A stretch of DNA of 64,000 nt from Desulfotomaculum sp. (GCA_003485325.1 DMZI01000035.1:1-64000), one strand, 5' to 3'. Shown: positions 32,076 to 41,242, counted from the first letter of the stretch. Program-made: numbers and translations. The notes: generated by a model from the letters alone, not told the origin.

Positions 32076-32769
32076 TTGAATTCTAAAGCATTGTACAATT
32101 TAAGCTATGGCCTTTATGTTATTGCTTCAAAGAAGGGAAGCCTGCTGAACGGACAGGTTGCCAACACCGTCTTCCAAATCTCAAGCGAACCAATGACTAT
32201 TGCAATCAGCCTTAACAAAAAAAACCTGACCAATGAGTATGTACGGGAAAGCAAGTCATTTTCTCGTTTCAGTGTTGTCACAGGACGTTCCTTTTTCATT
32301 AATCGGACAATTTGGTTTCAAAAGCGGCAGAGACACTGACAAATTTAACGGTATCAACTATTTATTAAGTAAGGATGGAATTCCATATCTTGTCGATAAT
32401 ACACTGGCTTATATGGGTGCCAGGGTTATCAATGAGATTGACGCATTGACACATACGGTCTTTATAGGGGAGGTTACTGAGGCGGAGTTACTAAAGGAAG
32501 GGACTCCGATGACTTACGCATATTATCAGCAAGTTAAAAAGGGAAGCGTGAGCCGGAACGCGCCTACTTATATTAAAAGCCAGGCTCCGGAAGCGGCAGC
32601 GACGGAAAAAGCGGGGAAATTCGTTTGTTCTGTCTGTGGTTATATCTATGATCCCGAAATGGGTGATCCGGATAATGGCGTACCGGCCGGCACGCCATTT
32701 GAAAAACTTCCTTCCGGTTGGGGTTGCCCTGTATGCGGGGCTGCCAAATCTGAATTTAAAGAAGTATAG
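32076..32769 (+). pseudogene. hrb: Flavin reductase-rubredoxin fusion (Hrb type), frameshifted
   Basis: An N-terminal flavodoxin-reductase-like FMN domain (residues 1-155) linked to a C-terminal rubredoxin ([18 protein letters not shown] and CPVCGAAK). High-molecular-weight rubredoxins pass electrons to flavo-diiron oxygen reductases. The frame opened at TTG 32076 runs to about 32263 and the rest is in the +1 frame (the protein resumes [23 protein letters not shown]). Removing one base in TCTCG at 32262-32266 restores the expected SFSVSVLSQD. One extra base therefore seems to break the gene, unless it is a sequencing error. Confidence 0.85.
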
Positions 32770-32784
32770 CCTGCAGAGAAAACT

Positions 32785-32873
32785 TCCAGGTCTTTAAAAG
32801 GCACAAAAACAGAAAAGAATGTCTCCAAAGCTTTTATAGGAGAATCCCAGGCCAGAAATCTATATGCTACGAA
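32785..32873 (+). pseudogene. Rubrerythrin N-terminal fragment
   Basis: SLKGTKTEKNVSKAFIGESQARNLYAT copies the first 27 residues of rubrerythrin, close to but distinct from the intact gene at 30946. No start codon is present at the expected place, and similarity stops at about 32873. The frame then runs on as unrelated sequence to a stop near 33036. It is a remnant of a second rubrerythrin gene. Confidence 0.8.
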
Positions 32874-33214
32874 GAAGGATTCTCTGATCGGGGTGAAAAG
32901 AAACCCTCATTTTATTTTCATTTACAGGACAGCCAATAGCTTTAAACTGGGAAGAGAGTTCAGAGGTATAATCCCATCAGGTAAGGAGCGGGTGCGTAGC
33001 CAGGGGTATAATTTTGAAAAAACCTGTATATCATAATCCCGTAGGCTTTGTTATGCTGTAAGATACGCAGTGTGTTGGAAAGGTTTTCTGATGCAGTCCG
33101 GCGCACTTTGCATAAATTATCAAGATATTTAGTTTAAAAAACTTTCTTCAAAATAACTACTTAATACGGTCTGCTTTAGTAGCAATAATTTATATAGGTT
33201 GATGCATTTGTATG

Positions 33215-33243
33215 TTGACAATTGACTATATATACAGTATATT
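33215..33243 (+). promoter_or_regulatory. Strong sigma-A type promoter
   Basis: TTGACA (33215-33220) and TATATT (33238-33243) are spaced by 17 bases in an AT-rich stretch. It would drive the small genes at 33286 and 33345 and probably the SCP2-like genes beyond. Confidence 0.65.
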
Positions 33244-33344
33244 TTATAAAATACATAAATTATGCAATCACAAAATATTATTAAAATGGAATATATTAAA
33301 AAAGAAGTTAAAGAATCGCTAATTTATTGGCTAAGCAGACATCC

Positions 33345-33500
33345 ATGCCGTTAAAGCGGCGCCAGCAGGAGGATGATTCTCCAGCTTGTCCTTTTGTGGT
33401 GAACCCTGATTGTCCTTGTATCGGAAAGACGGAGCATGATCCTAAAAAATATGAAAACTCCATTGCTGATCAACTCAATCGGAAGCGGGGTGGTTTATGA
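33345..33500 (+). CDS. Small Cys-containing protein of unknown function
   Basis: A 51-residue frame starting MPLKRRQQEDD, with three cysteines in a CPFVVNPDCPC cluster followed by an acidic/basic tail. The cysteines suggest a metal or FeS site. It overlaps by ten bases a 22-codon frame (33286-33354, MEYIKKEVKES..) that ends inside it, so it might be translated by coupling. The first 30 bases match the start-like blocks of repeat copies at 105 and 55586. A strong promoter lies 100 bases upstream. No family is recognised. Confidence 0.5.
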   Translation: MPLKRRQQEDDSPACPFVVNPDCPCIGKTEHDPKKYENSIADQLNRKRGGL

Positions 33501-33587
33501 ACAGTTAAAGATGTAATTTCTAAACAAGCACCAAGAAGTTCTCAGGATTTATTTTTATTTAAATTTCAATTTATAGGAGGTTATCTA

Positions 33588-33974
33588 ATGAAATTCGGTT
33601 CTAATGATTGGGCTAATGCATTTAAAGACGCAGTAAATAATGACGCTGCTTTTTTCAAGGGGTTGGCGGATCCTGCAAGCTTTACTTATAACATGGAACT
33701 TGCCGCCTCGGACAATAAATTTCATATCAGCTTTGTATCCGGTAAAGTGACTTGGGCAGGTGAACCGAAATTTAAGGATGAAGATTTAACTTTCGTAATT
33801 GTGGCAGATAGTGATACATGGAAAAAGATTGCTTCCGGACAGGAGCAAGCCACAAAAATGTTGGCCATGGGTAAAGTGAAAATGCTTAAGGGGCCTGTTG
33901 ACGCAGCAATTAAAAATGCTGGCGCTTTCAATAGTTTTTTGGCAGCTGCAGGAAAAGTCCCTACTGAGTATTAA
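33588..33974 (+). CDS. SCP2-like lipid/sterol-binding domain protein
   Basis: A 128-residue single-domain protein of the SCP2 fold. The family pattern is visible in the alternating strands FHISFVSGKVTW..EDLTFVIVADSDTWKKIASGQ and the helix QEQATKMLAMGKVKMLKGPV near the C-terminus. In bacteria such proteins probably bind fatty acyl chains or other hydrophobic ligands; no catalytic residues are expected. TAGGAGG precedes the ATG. The next gene looks like a second member. Confidence 0.75.
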   Translation: MKFGSNDWANAFKDAVNNDAAFFKGLADPASFTYNMELAASDNKFHISFVSGKVTWAGEPKFKDEDLTFVIVADSDTWKKIASGQEQATKMLAMGKVKMLKGPVDAAIKNAGAFNSFLAAAGKVPTEY

Positions 33975-34004
33975 AATAAATTTATTGACAGGGTGGGGTC
34001 AAAT

Positions 34005-34421
34005 GTGAATTTGGAACTTGTCGATGGAGATCAAGCGAATGGCTTGTGTTTTTTACTGAATATGCTCTTGACCCAAAATCTAAATAATGCCGACAAGCAG
34101 CAGCTTGCTCAGAAGATGAAATGTTCTATCGGTATAAATGGTGTCGATACAGATCAAAAGGCAACTCTTATTTTTAACAATAACCTGGTCATTAAAAATG
34201 ACTTTGCGGAACCACTGAAATTGGTTATTAAAGCTACTACGGACCAAATACTTGATGTTTCTCAGGTAAAAGTAATCGGCGGGTTGCTGCCTGTGGGGTT
34301 TTTTACTAAAAGAGGCTGGGGAATAATTAAAGAAATTCTAAAAGGCAAATTGGTAATCAAAGGATTATTAACTCATCCTGTTACAGCAATCAGGTTTATT
34401 GCAATAGTTTCTGTGGCATAG
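34005..34421 (+). CDS. SCP2-like protein, second copy
   Basis: About 138 residues, again strand-rich with the SCP2-like segments DQKATLIFNNNLVIKND and PLKLVIKATTDQILDVSQVKVIGGLLPVGFFTKRG, and a hydrophobic C-terminus. Similarity to the preceding gene is only at the level of pattern. GTG at 34005 follows GGGTGGGG by six bases and is preferred over GTG 33993. Starts 30 bases after the first SCP2-like gene; the two are probably one transcript ending at the terminator at 34454. Confidence 0.6.
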   Translation: MNLELVDGDQANGLCFLLNMLLTQNLNNADKQQLAQKMKCSIGINGVDTDQKATLIFNNNLVIKNDFAEPLKLVIKATTDQILDVSQVKVIGGLLPVGFFTKRGWGIIKEILKGKLVIKGLLTHPVTAIRFIAIVSVA

Positions 34422-34453
34422 TTATTTATTAACATAAATTCAGTTAAATAACT

Positions 34454-34486
34454 AAAAAACCGGGATTAGGACGATCCCGGTTTTTT
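34454..34486. terminator. Bidirectional rho-independent terminator
   Basis: CCGGGAT (34460-34466) pairs with ATCCCGG (34474-34480) over a seven-base loop, with an A run before and a T run after. It separates the plus-strand SCP2 genes from the minus-strand SLH gene and can serve both. Confidence 0.9.
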
Positions 34487-34520
34487 ATTGAATTTTTGAT
34501 ATTTTCACCCTTAATTAAAA

Positions 34521-35804
34521 TTAACTATCAGTTTCAACTTTTAAACTCAGGTAGGTGCTCCAGTTGCCTGCATCGTCGCCCGCTTTAACCTTGAAGGTGT
34601 ATTCGGCGCCTTCTTCCAGGCCCGATATGGTGACTTCATTCTTGTCAGCGCCTAAAATTGCCTTTAACTCGTCATCCTGGTAGACCTTGTACTTGGTTAC
34701 TTCTTCATTATCCGTGGCATCCGGCCATTCCAGGGTGACGCTTGTCTTAGTTATGGAGCTAGCCTCAAGTTCACTTCCTGAGGGCCAGATTGGGTTCGTG
34801 GTGTCGTTTGCTTCCTTGGTAGTTACTTCCACCGAAGGGCCATCCATACTCCAGTTGCCGGCCGCGTCCCGCGCCTGGACGGTAAATTCATATTCTGCAT
34901 CGGAGTCCAGGCCGGTAATCGTGGTAGTGAGTGCTTGATTAACTGTCTTTACCTTATCCACCCCGTCATCGGTGTAAGTTATTTTATAGCCGGTAACTTT
35001 CACATTGTCGTCAGCCGGGTCCCATTCAAGTTCTACGCTATCCGTGCCGACATTGGTCGCCGTGATTTTGCTGTCACTATCCCAAATTGGGGCATATACA
35101 TCATCAGTTACCGAAGGGCCGTTATCATACAAAGCGTTTATGATTATAAAAATCTCTACCCGCTTGATGGTGCCGTTTGGGTTAAAGTTGCCGTCGGGGT
35201 TGCCTTTGATAATCCCCAGCTTATAAAGGGCCAGGATATACCCATAGTCCTCATCGGAGATTAGGCCGCTGTCCTTAAAGGGGTTAAAACTTAGTTCGGA
35301 TACGGATACCGGTTCCAGCATCCCGCACTTCTCCAGGTACTTTGACAGTAGAATGCAGGACTCCAGGCGGCTCATCTGCACATGCGAGTGAAAGCGTTTG
35401 AGGTTGATGAAGTTATTTTTCACTGCCCGCTTCACCTCGTTTTTCGCCCATACCGGTACGTCGCTGTCTTCGTCAACTGCGTCCTCGTTTTCGGGCATGT
35501 CTTCGTCTGCTGCCTGGATGTTAAATATTTTGAATACAGCCCGGTCGATAAGTACCGTTACCTCCGCTTGGGTGCACAGGTTATTGGGACGGAAAGTTCC
35601 GTCACCATATCCGCACGCAATGCCCTTGGCCTGCATTTTTTCAATCACCTGCCTTGCCCAGTGGCCTTGAATGTCCGAGAATTTCACCTGCTTAATCAAA
35701 CCAAGCCCATTTCCTTTGGCATTGGCAGGCTTTGCCGCCGCAGTTCCAACGCTGACAGTGAGCAGCATGGTGAGTGTCAACAATAGCGCAAGGATTTTCT
35801 TCAT
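34521..35804 (-). CDS. SLH-domain surface protein with two fibronectin type III domains
   Basis: A 427-residue secreted protein. A signal peptide (MKKILALLLTLTMLLTVSVGTAAA) precedes three S-layer homology modules (about residues 35-80, 105-160 and 170-230; the first reads FSDIQGHWA and the third IIKGNPDGNFNPN) that bind wall polymer. Two Fn3 domains follow (about 240-325 and 335-427). Role probably in S-layer or substrate contact. The open frame extends upstream of the ATG, but AGGAGG eight bases before 35804 fixes the start. Confidence 0.9.
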   Translation of the reverse strand: MKKILALLLTLTMLLTVSVGTAAAKPANAKGNGLGLIKQVKFSDIQGHWARQVIEKMQAKGIACGYGDGTFRPNNLCTQAEVTVLIDRAVFKIFNIQAADEDMPENEDAVDEDSDVPVWAKNEVKRAVKNNFINLKRFHSHVQMSRLESCILLSKYLEKCGMLEPVSVSELSFNPFKDSGLISDEDYGYILALYKLGIIKGNPDGNFNPNGTIKRVEIFIIINALYDNGPSVTDDVYAPIWDSDSKITATNVGTDSVELEWDPADDNVKVTGYKITYTDDGVDKVKTVNQALTTTITGLDSDAEYEFTVQARDAAGNWSMDGPSVEVTTKEANDTTNPIWPSGSELEASSITKTSVTLEWPDATDNEEVTKYKVYQDDELKAILGADKNEVTISGLEEGAEYTFKVKAGDDAGNWSTYLSLKVETDS

Positions 35805-35915
35805 TATCCATTCCTCCTCTATGATTTTATTGCTCTTAATAAGCCAATACGTTAACCAATGTAAAAAATGTGGGGTATCCTTAAGCCTAAAAAATAACAT
35901 AAGAGCAGGACTGGT

Positions 35916-36188
35916 TTGCATGTATTTATGGAACTGCTTGAGAAAACACTCAATTATCATTGGCTGACGGATCCTGACAACATACCCGTGATGGGCGATG
36001 GAACAACGCACTATTACCACCAGGGTCCGGTATTTATTGACGATGCTGATGAAGAAACGGAACAAGCGCTTCGTTGGAACCAGGAGGAAAATACAAACGT
36101 CCGGGAAAAGGATATGGGCGCCCTAAAGGGCGCCAACTTAAAAGACCTGTGTGACCTAATACTGGTATTATTACAGAAGTGGCGGTGA
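35916..36188 (+). CDS. Hypothetical protein
   Basis: A 90-residue acidic, helical frame (ELLEKTLNYHWLTDPDNIPVMGDG..EETEQALRWNQEE..LCDLILVLLQKW). The start could be TTG 35916 or ATG 35928; neither has a good ribosome site. The 3' end overlaps the open frame of the PKD fragment. No family recognised; it may be real or chance. Confidence 0.35.
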   Translation: MHVFMELLEKTLNYHWLTDPDNIPVMGDGTTHYYHQGPVFIDDADEETEQALRWNQEENTNVREKDMGALKGANLKDLCDLILVLLQKWR

Positions 36189-36234
36189 GAGTTACCCAAC
36201 AACTACAGGACTTTCGATACAAAACGTATGTGAG

Positions 36235-36672
36235 TTGACAATATACAGCGTTAAACAAGCACATGTGTCTGCCATAGCGCCGGAATGTATGTTTTCCACT
36301 GATAAAACCTCGGGCAAAGTCCCGCTCACAATAAAGTTCATAGACCAGTCTGCTAACTTTCCTGCGTCATGGGCATGGGACTTTGATAATGACGGAAATA
36401 TAGATTTTACCACTAAAAATCCATCCTATACCTACAATACTCCAGGTATATACAGCGTCAAGCTTACTGTTGGCAATTCCGCCGGTTCTGATAACGAGAT
36501 TAAGGTTGATTACATTATCTTTAACACAGAAACTTCAAATATACTATCCCAGCCAAAAACAAAAGGTAAGGCTGGCAAACATTCAAATTGGTCAATTATC
36601 ACTCCAGTGATAATATTGGCTGTTGTAGTTTTTAGTATGGGAATTATCTTTTATAGAATGCGCCGACGGTAG
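36235..36672 (+). CDS. PKD-domain membrane-anchored protein, N-terminally truncated
   Basis: A PKD domain (about residues 18-95, with WAWDFDNDGNIDFTTKNPSYTYNTPGIYSVKLTV) followed by a short linker and one C-terminal transmembrane helix with a basic tail. There is no signal peptide. The frame stays open upstream to 36160 with protein-like sequence (SYPTTTGLSIQNV) but no start, so this looks like the 3' end of a longer surface protein. PKD domains with a C-terminal anchor are typical of archaeal, including methanogen, surface proteins. Expression is doubtful. Confidence 0.6.
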   Translation: MTIYSVKQAHVSAIAPECMFSTDKTSGKVPLTIKFIDQSANFPASWAWDFDNDGNIDFTTKNPSYTYNTPGIYSVKLTVGNSAGSDNEIKVDYIIFNTETSNILSQPKTKGKAGKHSNWSIITPVIILAVVVFSMGIIFYRMRRR

Positions 36673-36804
36673 CAGTTTCCAATAGCATACTCTTTGATAA
36701 TGTCAATTAAAAATTTGGTTCCCCAGCACCTCTTCCATCTGGGAAACTCTGTCCCCAAATTGTTCCTAATTAACAAAATTCCCAATACAGTTCTAAAAAG
36801 CACA

Positions 36805-36826
36805 ACCCCGCAAATCCTTGCGGGGT
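36805..36826 (-). terminator. Terminator downstream of tRNA-Trp
   Basis: ACCCCGCAA (36805-36813) pairs perfectly with TTGCGGGGT (36818-36826) with a four-base loop. On the minus strand it lies 13 bases past the tRNA 3' end and is followed within a few bases by CTTTTT. Confidence 0.7.
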
Positions 36827-36838
36827 ATGATTATTCTT

Positions 36839-36914
<76 letters not shown>

Positions 36915-37063
36915 ATATTTTTGCTATCTAATTATAGGATAAATTTTATAAGCATGTCAAGTGGACTGCCCGCCCACTAAAATATAAGAAAAGTGCAGGA
37001 ATTTGACCTTCTAATGAAGAATATGTAAATATAAAAGTACTATTTATTTCAGGGGGTATTTTT

Positions 37064-37234
37064 TTGGATAAGCGGTGTATGTTATGCGGACGTCTTTTTG
37101 AGGTTGAGGAAGCGGCGCCTGATCCATATGATGATGAAGACATACCCAAAAAATCTGCAAGCATTTGCCTGCTCTGCCAGGCCAAACTGCGGCATGAGGC
37201 GGATGAGTCACAGAAATCACCTAAACCCATGTAA
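37064..37234 (+). CDS. Small zinc-ribbon protein (YlaI/DUF2197-like)
   Basis: A 56-residue protein with two CxxC pairs: CMLC near residue 5 and CLLC near residue 35, separated by an acidic linker. This resembles the small YlaI-type zinc-ribbon proteins of Firmicutes. TTG start at 37064, with AGGGGG seven bases upstream. It lies 36 bases ahead of the UPF0182 gene and is probably co-transcribed with it. Confidence 0.7.
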   Translation: MDKRCMLCGRLFEVEEAAPDPYDDEDIPKKSASICLLCQAKLRHEADESQKSPKPM

Positions 37235-37270
37235 CAGATTATATTTATTATATTTAAGGAGGCCTTTTTA

Positions 37271-40009
37271 TTGCGTTCATTTCGACCGCTGACAATAGGG
37301 ATCCTGGTAGTCCTTTTTTTGTTTTTTTTGCTTGCCAAATGGGGCGGGTACCTGTACATAGATTGGCTGTGGTTTAAAAGCTTAAATTATCAACATGTCT
37401 ATATCACTCGTTACATCTCGGAAATACTTCTTCGCGTATCGGTATTTATTCTAACATTTTTGCTGCTGTTTTTAAGCCTTATGCTGACACGCCGGACAAT
37501 TACTTCGGCAGTACAGTCGTCCAGGCAGATTGAAGAGGGTGGCGTGATAACACTTCAGCGTTCTCCTTTGCTTCAGTTTGTAAACAACAAAACTGTTACT
37601 ATCGTGTTTGTCTTGATGAGTGTTTTAATGGGTTTAATGGTAAGTTCTTCAGTAACAGGGGATTGGGTTATACTTCAAAAATTTCTTCATCCCAGTCCAT
37701 TTGGTTTAAATGATCCGATTTTTAATAAGGATATAGGTTTCTATGTTTTTCAACTGCCATTCTTCCAGTTTCTTTACAAATTATCTATTTCGTTAATATT
37801 TTTAATTGCCGTCTGGACTGCTTTGGCCTATTTTTCAGCCGGCGCCGTAAGCGGGAACCTCAGCGTAAGAAAAATTTTTGATATTTCAGCAGCTCGCTAT
37901 CATCTTTCTATCCTGGTGGCTGTTTATTTCCTTTTAAGGGCATGGGGATACAGGCTGCAGCAGTATACCTTGCTGAATTCTGCACAGGGTGTTGTCTACG
38001 GCCCGGGGTATACGGATATTCACGCAAACCTGCTGGCATATAAAGTTATGTTTTTTCTTGCCGCTCTTACAGGTATTATAGTTTTGATTAATATCTTCAT
38101 GCGGCGTTTCCGTATGATTGTTTATGCAATAGGGTTCATGATTGCCGCCGCGATTATTTTAAACGGGATTTATCCGGCATTAGTTCAAAAACTTGTCGTT
38201 CTGCCCAGTGAAATGGAAAAGGAGAAACCCTATATTGAAAATAGTATTAAATACACGCGTATTGCTTATAACATTGAAGCGATCGACAAAAAATTGTTCC
38301 CCGCAGGAAAAACATTAAGTGTTGCCGATGTCAAGGATAATCAGGATACGATAAAAAACATTCGTTTATGGGATTACAGGCCTTTACAGCAAACGTACAG
38401 TCAACTTCAGGAAATGCGCACCTATTATGAGTTTAAGGATATCGATATTGACCGTTATAACATTGACGGCCAATACCGTCAGGTAATGCTGGCGGCCCGG
38501 GAATTAAATCAGGAAAAGCTTCCTGATCAGGCTAAAACTTGGATTAATCAGCGCCTGAAATACACACATGGATATGGAGTTGCGTTGAGCCCGGTAAACG
38601 AAATTACAGGTGAAGGTCTCCCGAACCTGCTTATAAAAGACATCCCGCCAACAACAAGTACGAATTTAAAAGTAAACAGGCCTGAAATTTACTTTGGCGA
38701 ACTGACTAATAATTATGTCATTGTTAATACCCGCGGCCAGGAATTTAATTATCCCATGGGTGATGATAACGCCTGGTCGACTTATCAGGGTAAAGATGGC
38801 GTTGAAATAGGTTCTATATTCCGCCGCCTGATTTTTGCCCTGACTTTTAATGATTATAAACTTCTGCTTTCAGGCGAGGTAAGCAGTGAAAGCCAGGCGC
38901 TATACTACCGGAGTCTATACCAGCGTGTTCCTAAAATAGCTCCTTTTCTTCTTTATGATGGAGATCCGTATCTTGTGATTGATAATGGCAAACTATACTG
39001 GATGTGGGACGCTTATACAACTACAGACATGTTTCCCTATTCCGAACCGTTTGCAAATAAAATGAATTATATCCGGAATTCAGTGAAAGTTGTAGTGGAT
39101 GCCTACACCGGTAAAGTTACGTATTACATTGCAGATTCTGCGGATCCCGTGCTGAAGACTTATCAGAAAATATTTCCCGGACTTTTCACTTCGGAAATGC
39201 CCTCAGGATTGAAGGAGCATATTCGTTATCCCGAAGATTTGTTTGTAATTCAAGCCAACAAATATATGGTTTACCACATGCAGAATTACCGTGTTTTCTA
39301 TAATAAGGAGGACAAGTGGAACTTGCCGACAGAGCTTTTTTACGGTGAGGAACAGACTATGGAACCATACTATACCATTGCCAGACTGCCTGGAGAAGAA
39401 AAGCCTGAATATATACAGATTATACCTTTCACACCGCATAATAAAAAGAATATGATTGCCTGGTTCGCCGGCCGCTCAGACGGCAAAAATTATGGCAAGC
39501 TGCTCGTTTACGAATTTCCGAAGCAGGAACTGGTCTTTGGCCCTATGCAGGTTGAGGCCAGGATAAACCAGGATACAACTATTTCGCAGCAGCTTTCCCT
39601 GTGGGACCAAAGGGGGTCGCAGGTCATACGCGGCAACATGATGGTCATTCCGGTTAAGGACTCCCTAATTTATGTTGAGCCTTTGTACCTTCAGGCGGAG
39701 CAGGGTAAAATGCCCGAACTTAGCCGTGTAATCGTTGCGCATGGCGACCGTGTAGTTATGGAGAAAACACTCGGGGCGTCACTGGAAAAAATATTTGGCG
39801 GGCAGGACATTATAGAACCATCCAAACAACAACCTGCCGGTAGACAGGGGGCTAATGAGACAGAAACTGTTTCCAGCCTTGCCCAAAAAGCAAACCAGCT
39901 CTTTGATGATGCGCAAAAGAAGATTGCCAGCGGGGACTGGGCAGGGTATGGAAATTTGATGAGGCAGTTGGAAGATACTTTAAATGAGTTGGCTACCAAG
40001 GCCAGGTGA
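37271..40009 (+). CDS. UPF0182 family integral membrane protein
   Basis: A 912-residue protein of COG1615. About seven transmembrane helices occupy residues 8-320, followed by a large extracytoplasmic region (about 320-880) with the conserved family core (ERPEIYFGE-like NRPEIYFGELTNNYVIVNT, YPYSEP, and RNSVKVVVDAYTG). The C-terminal 50 residues form a predicted helix. No function is established for the family. TTG start behind TTAAGGAGG. Confidence 0.9.
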   Translation: MRSFRPLTIGILVVLFLFFLLAKWGGYLYIDWLWFKSLNYQHVYITRYISEILLRVSVFILTFLLLFLSLMLTRRTITSAVQSSRQIEEGGVITLQRSPLLQFVNNKTVTIVFVLMSVLMGLMVSSSVTGDWVILQKFLHPSPFGLNDPIFNKDIGFYVFQLPFFQFLYKLSISLIFLIAVWTALAYFSAGAVSGNLSVRKIFDISAARYHLSILVAVYFLLRAWGYRLQQYTLLNSAQGVVYGPGYTDIHANLLAYKVMFFLAALTGIIVLINIFMRRFRMIVYAIGFMIAAAIILNGIYPALVQKLVVLPSEMEKEKPYIENSIKYTRIAYNIEAIDKKLFPAGKTLSVADVKDNQDTIKNIRLWDYRPLQQTYSQLQEMRTYYEFKDIDIDRYNIDGQYRQVMLAARELNQEKLPDQAKTWINQRLKYTHGYGVALSPVNEITGEGLPNLLIKDIPPTTSTNLKVNRPEIYFGELTNNYVIVNTRGQEFNYPMGDDNAWSTYQGKDGVEIGSIFRRLIFALTFNDYKLLLSGEVSSESQALYYRSLYQRVPKIAPFLLYDGDPYLVIDNGKLYWMWDAYTTTDMFPYSEPFANKMNYIRNSVKVVVDAYTGKVTYYIADSADPVLKTYQKIFPGLFTSEMPSGLKEHIRYPEDLFVIQANKYMVYHMQNYRVFYNKEDKWNLPTELFYGEEQTMEPYYTIARLPGEEKPEYIQIIPFTPHNKKNMIAWFAGRSDGKNYGKLLVYEFPKQELVFGPMQVEARINQDTTISQQLSLWDQRGSQVIRGNMMVIPVKDSLIYVEPLYLQAEQGKMPELSRVIVAHGDRVVMEKTLGASLEKIFGGQDIIEPSKQQPAGRQGANETETVSSLAQKANQLFDDAQKKIASGDWAGYGNLMRQLEDTLNELATKAR

Positions 40010-40056
40010 GGGGAAGAATAAAATAATTAATTTTGGGATAAAAGGAGGCTGCCTTA

Positions 40057-41145
40057 ATGAGCAAGATAAGGAATATAGGAGTGCTTACCGGTGGTGGGGA
40101 TGCGCCGGGCCTCAATGCAGTTATCCGGGCGGTTGTTAAGACTGCCAAACTATATGGTCTTGGTGTTGTTGGTTTTTTAAACGGGTTTGGGGGACTAATC
40201 AAAAACCAGGTACGCGAGTTAAGTGAGCGGGATGTAGCGGGGATACTTCCACGCGGGGGGACCATTCTCGGAACAACAAACCGGGACAACCCCTTTTCTT
40301 ATCCTATAATAAAGGATGGCAAAAAAGTTTATGTAGATGTGTCCGATCGGATTTTCGAGAATATAAGCATTCAAGAGGTTGATGCGCTGATCATTATCGG
40401 TGGTGATGGCAGCCTTGCCATCGGAAGGGACCTGCATGATAAAGGTTTACCGGTCGTTTGCGTGCCAAAAACAATAGATAATGATCTTTGGGCAACGGAA
40501 CAGACTTTCGGTTTTGACAGCGCAATGGCTACTGCAACCGATGCCATAGATAAACTTCATACCACGGCTGAATCTCATCACCGCGTTATGGTATTGGAAG
40601 TTATGGGTCGTTATGCGGGCTGGATTGCGCTTACTTCAGGCATCGCCGGCGGCGCGGATGTCATTCTTATTCCTGAAATACCTTATCAGATAGAAAGTAT
40701 AGTCAAAAAAATCAACGAGAGAAGCCGTCAGGACAAACAGTTTAGTATTATTGTAGTGGCTGAGGGCGCTAAGCCTTTGGGTGGCGAAATGGTTGTGCAG
40801 AAAAGAATTGAGGATAGCTTTGAACCTATAAGGCTTGGAGGAATCGGCAATGTATTGGGCGAGCAACTAGAAGAAGTAACAGGCAAGGAGACCAGAGTAA
40901 CAGTTTTAGGCCACCTGCAGCGGGGCGGATCACCGACGCCGTATGATCGCATCCTGGCAACACGCTACGGGACAGGCGCTGTAAAATTGATTGTGGACGG
41001 CCGCTTCGGAGAAATGGTTTGTTTAACCGGCCCGACAATTTCATCAGCACCTTTGAGGGAAGCCGCAGGTAAAATACGCCAGGTCCCTCTGGATAGCGAT
41101 TTGATATATTCTGCACGGATGTTGGGAATTTCTATGGGTGATTAA
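40057..41145 (+). CDS. pfkA: 6-phosphofructokinase
   Basis: A 362-residue PfkA-family enzyme phosphorylating fructose 6-phosphate. The N-terminal TGGGDAPGLNAVIR, the GGDGS loop (115-119), and the catalytic PKTIDND (137-143, base Asp141) are present. The Gly in GGDGS is the ATP-enzyme type, while Lys138 of PKT is the residue found in pyrophosphate-dependent enzymes, so the phosphoryl donor cannot be called from sequence alone. AAGGAGG precedes the ATG. It lies away from the gap operon. Confidence 0.93.
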   Translation: MSKIRNIGVLTGGGDAPGLNAVIRAVVKTAKLYGLGVVGFLNGFGGLIKNQVRELSERDVAGILPRGGTILGTTNRDNPFSYPIIKDGKKVYVDVSDRIFENISIQEVDALIIIGGDGSLAIGRDLHDKGLPVVCVPKTIDNDLWATEQTFGFDSAMATATDAIDKLHTTAESHHRVMVLEVMGRYAGWIALTSGIAGGADVILIPEIPYQIESIVKKINERSRQDKQFSIIVVAEGAKPLGGEMVVQKRIEDSFEPIRLGGIGNVLGEQLEEVTGKETRVTVLGHLQRGGSPTPYDRILATRYGTGAVKLIVDGRFGEMVCLTGPTISSAPLREAAGKIRQVPLDSDLIYSARMLGISMGD

Positions 41146-41242
41146 GTTAAGCTAAAAATCGTCAAAACAATACCATATATTACCAAGGTAATATCTGCCG
41201 CGCCGTCGAATATGTACCATTAAGATTGCGGGGTAGATGTTC

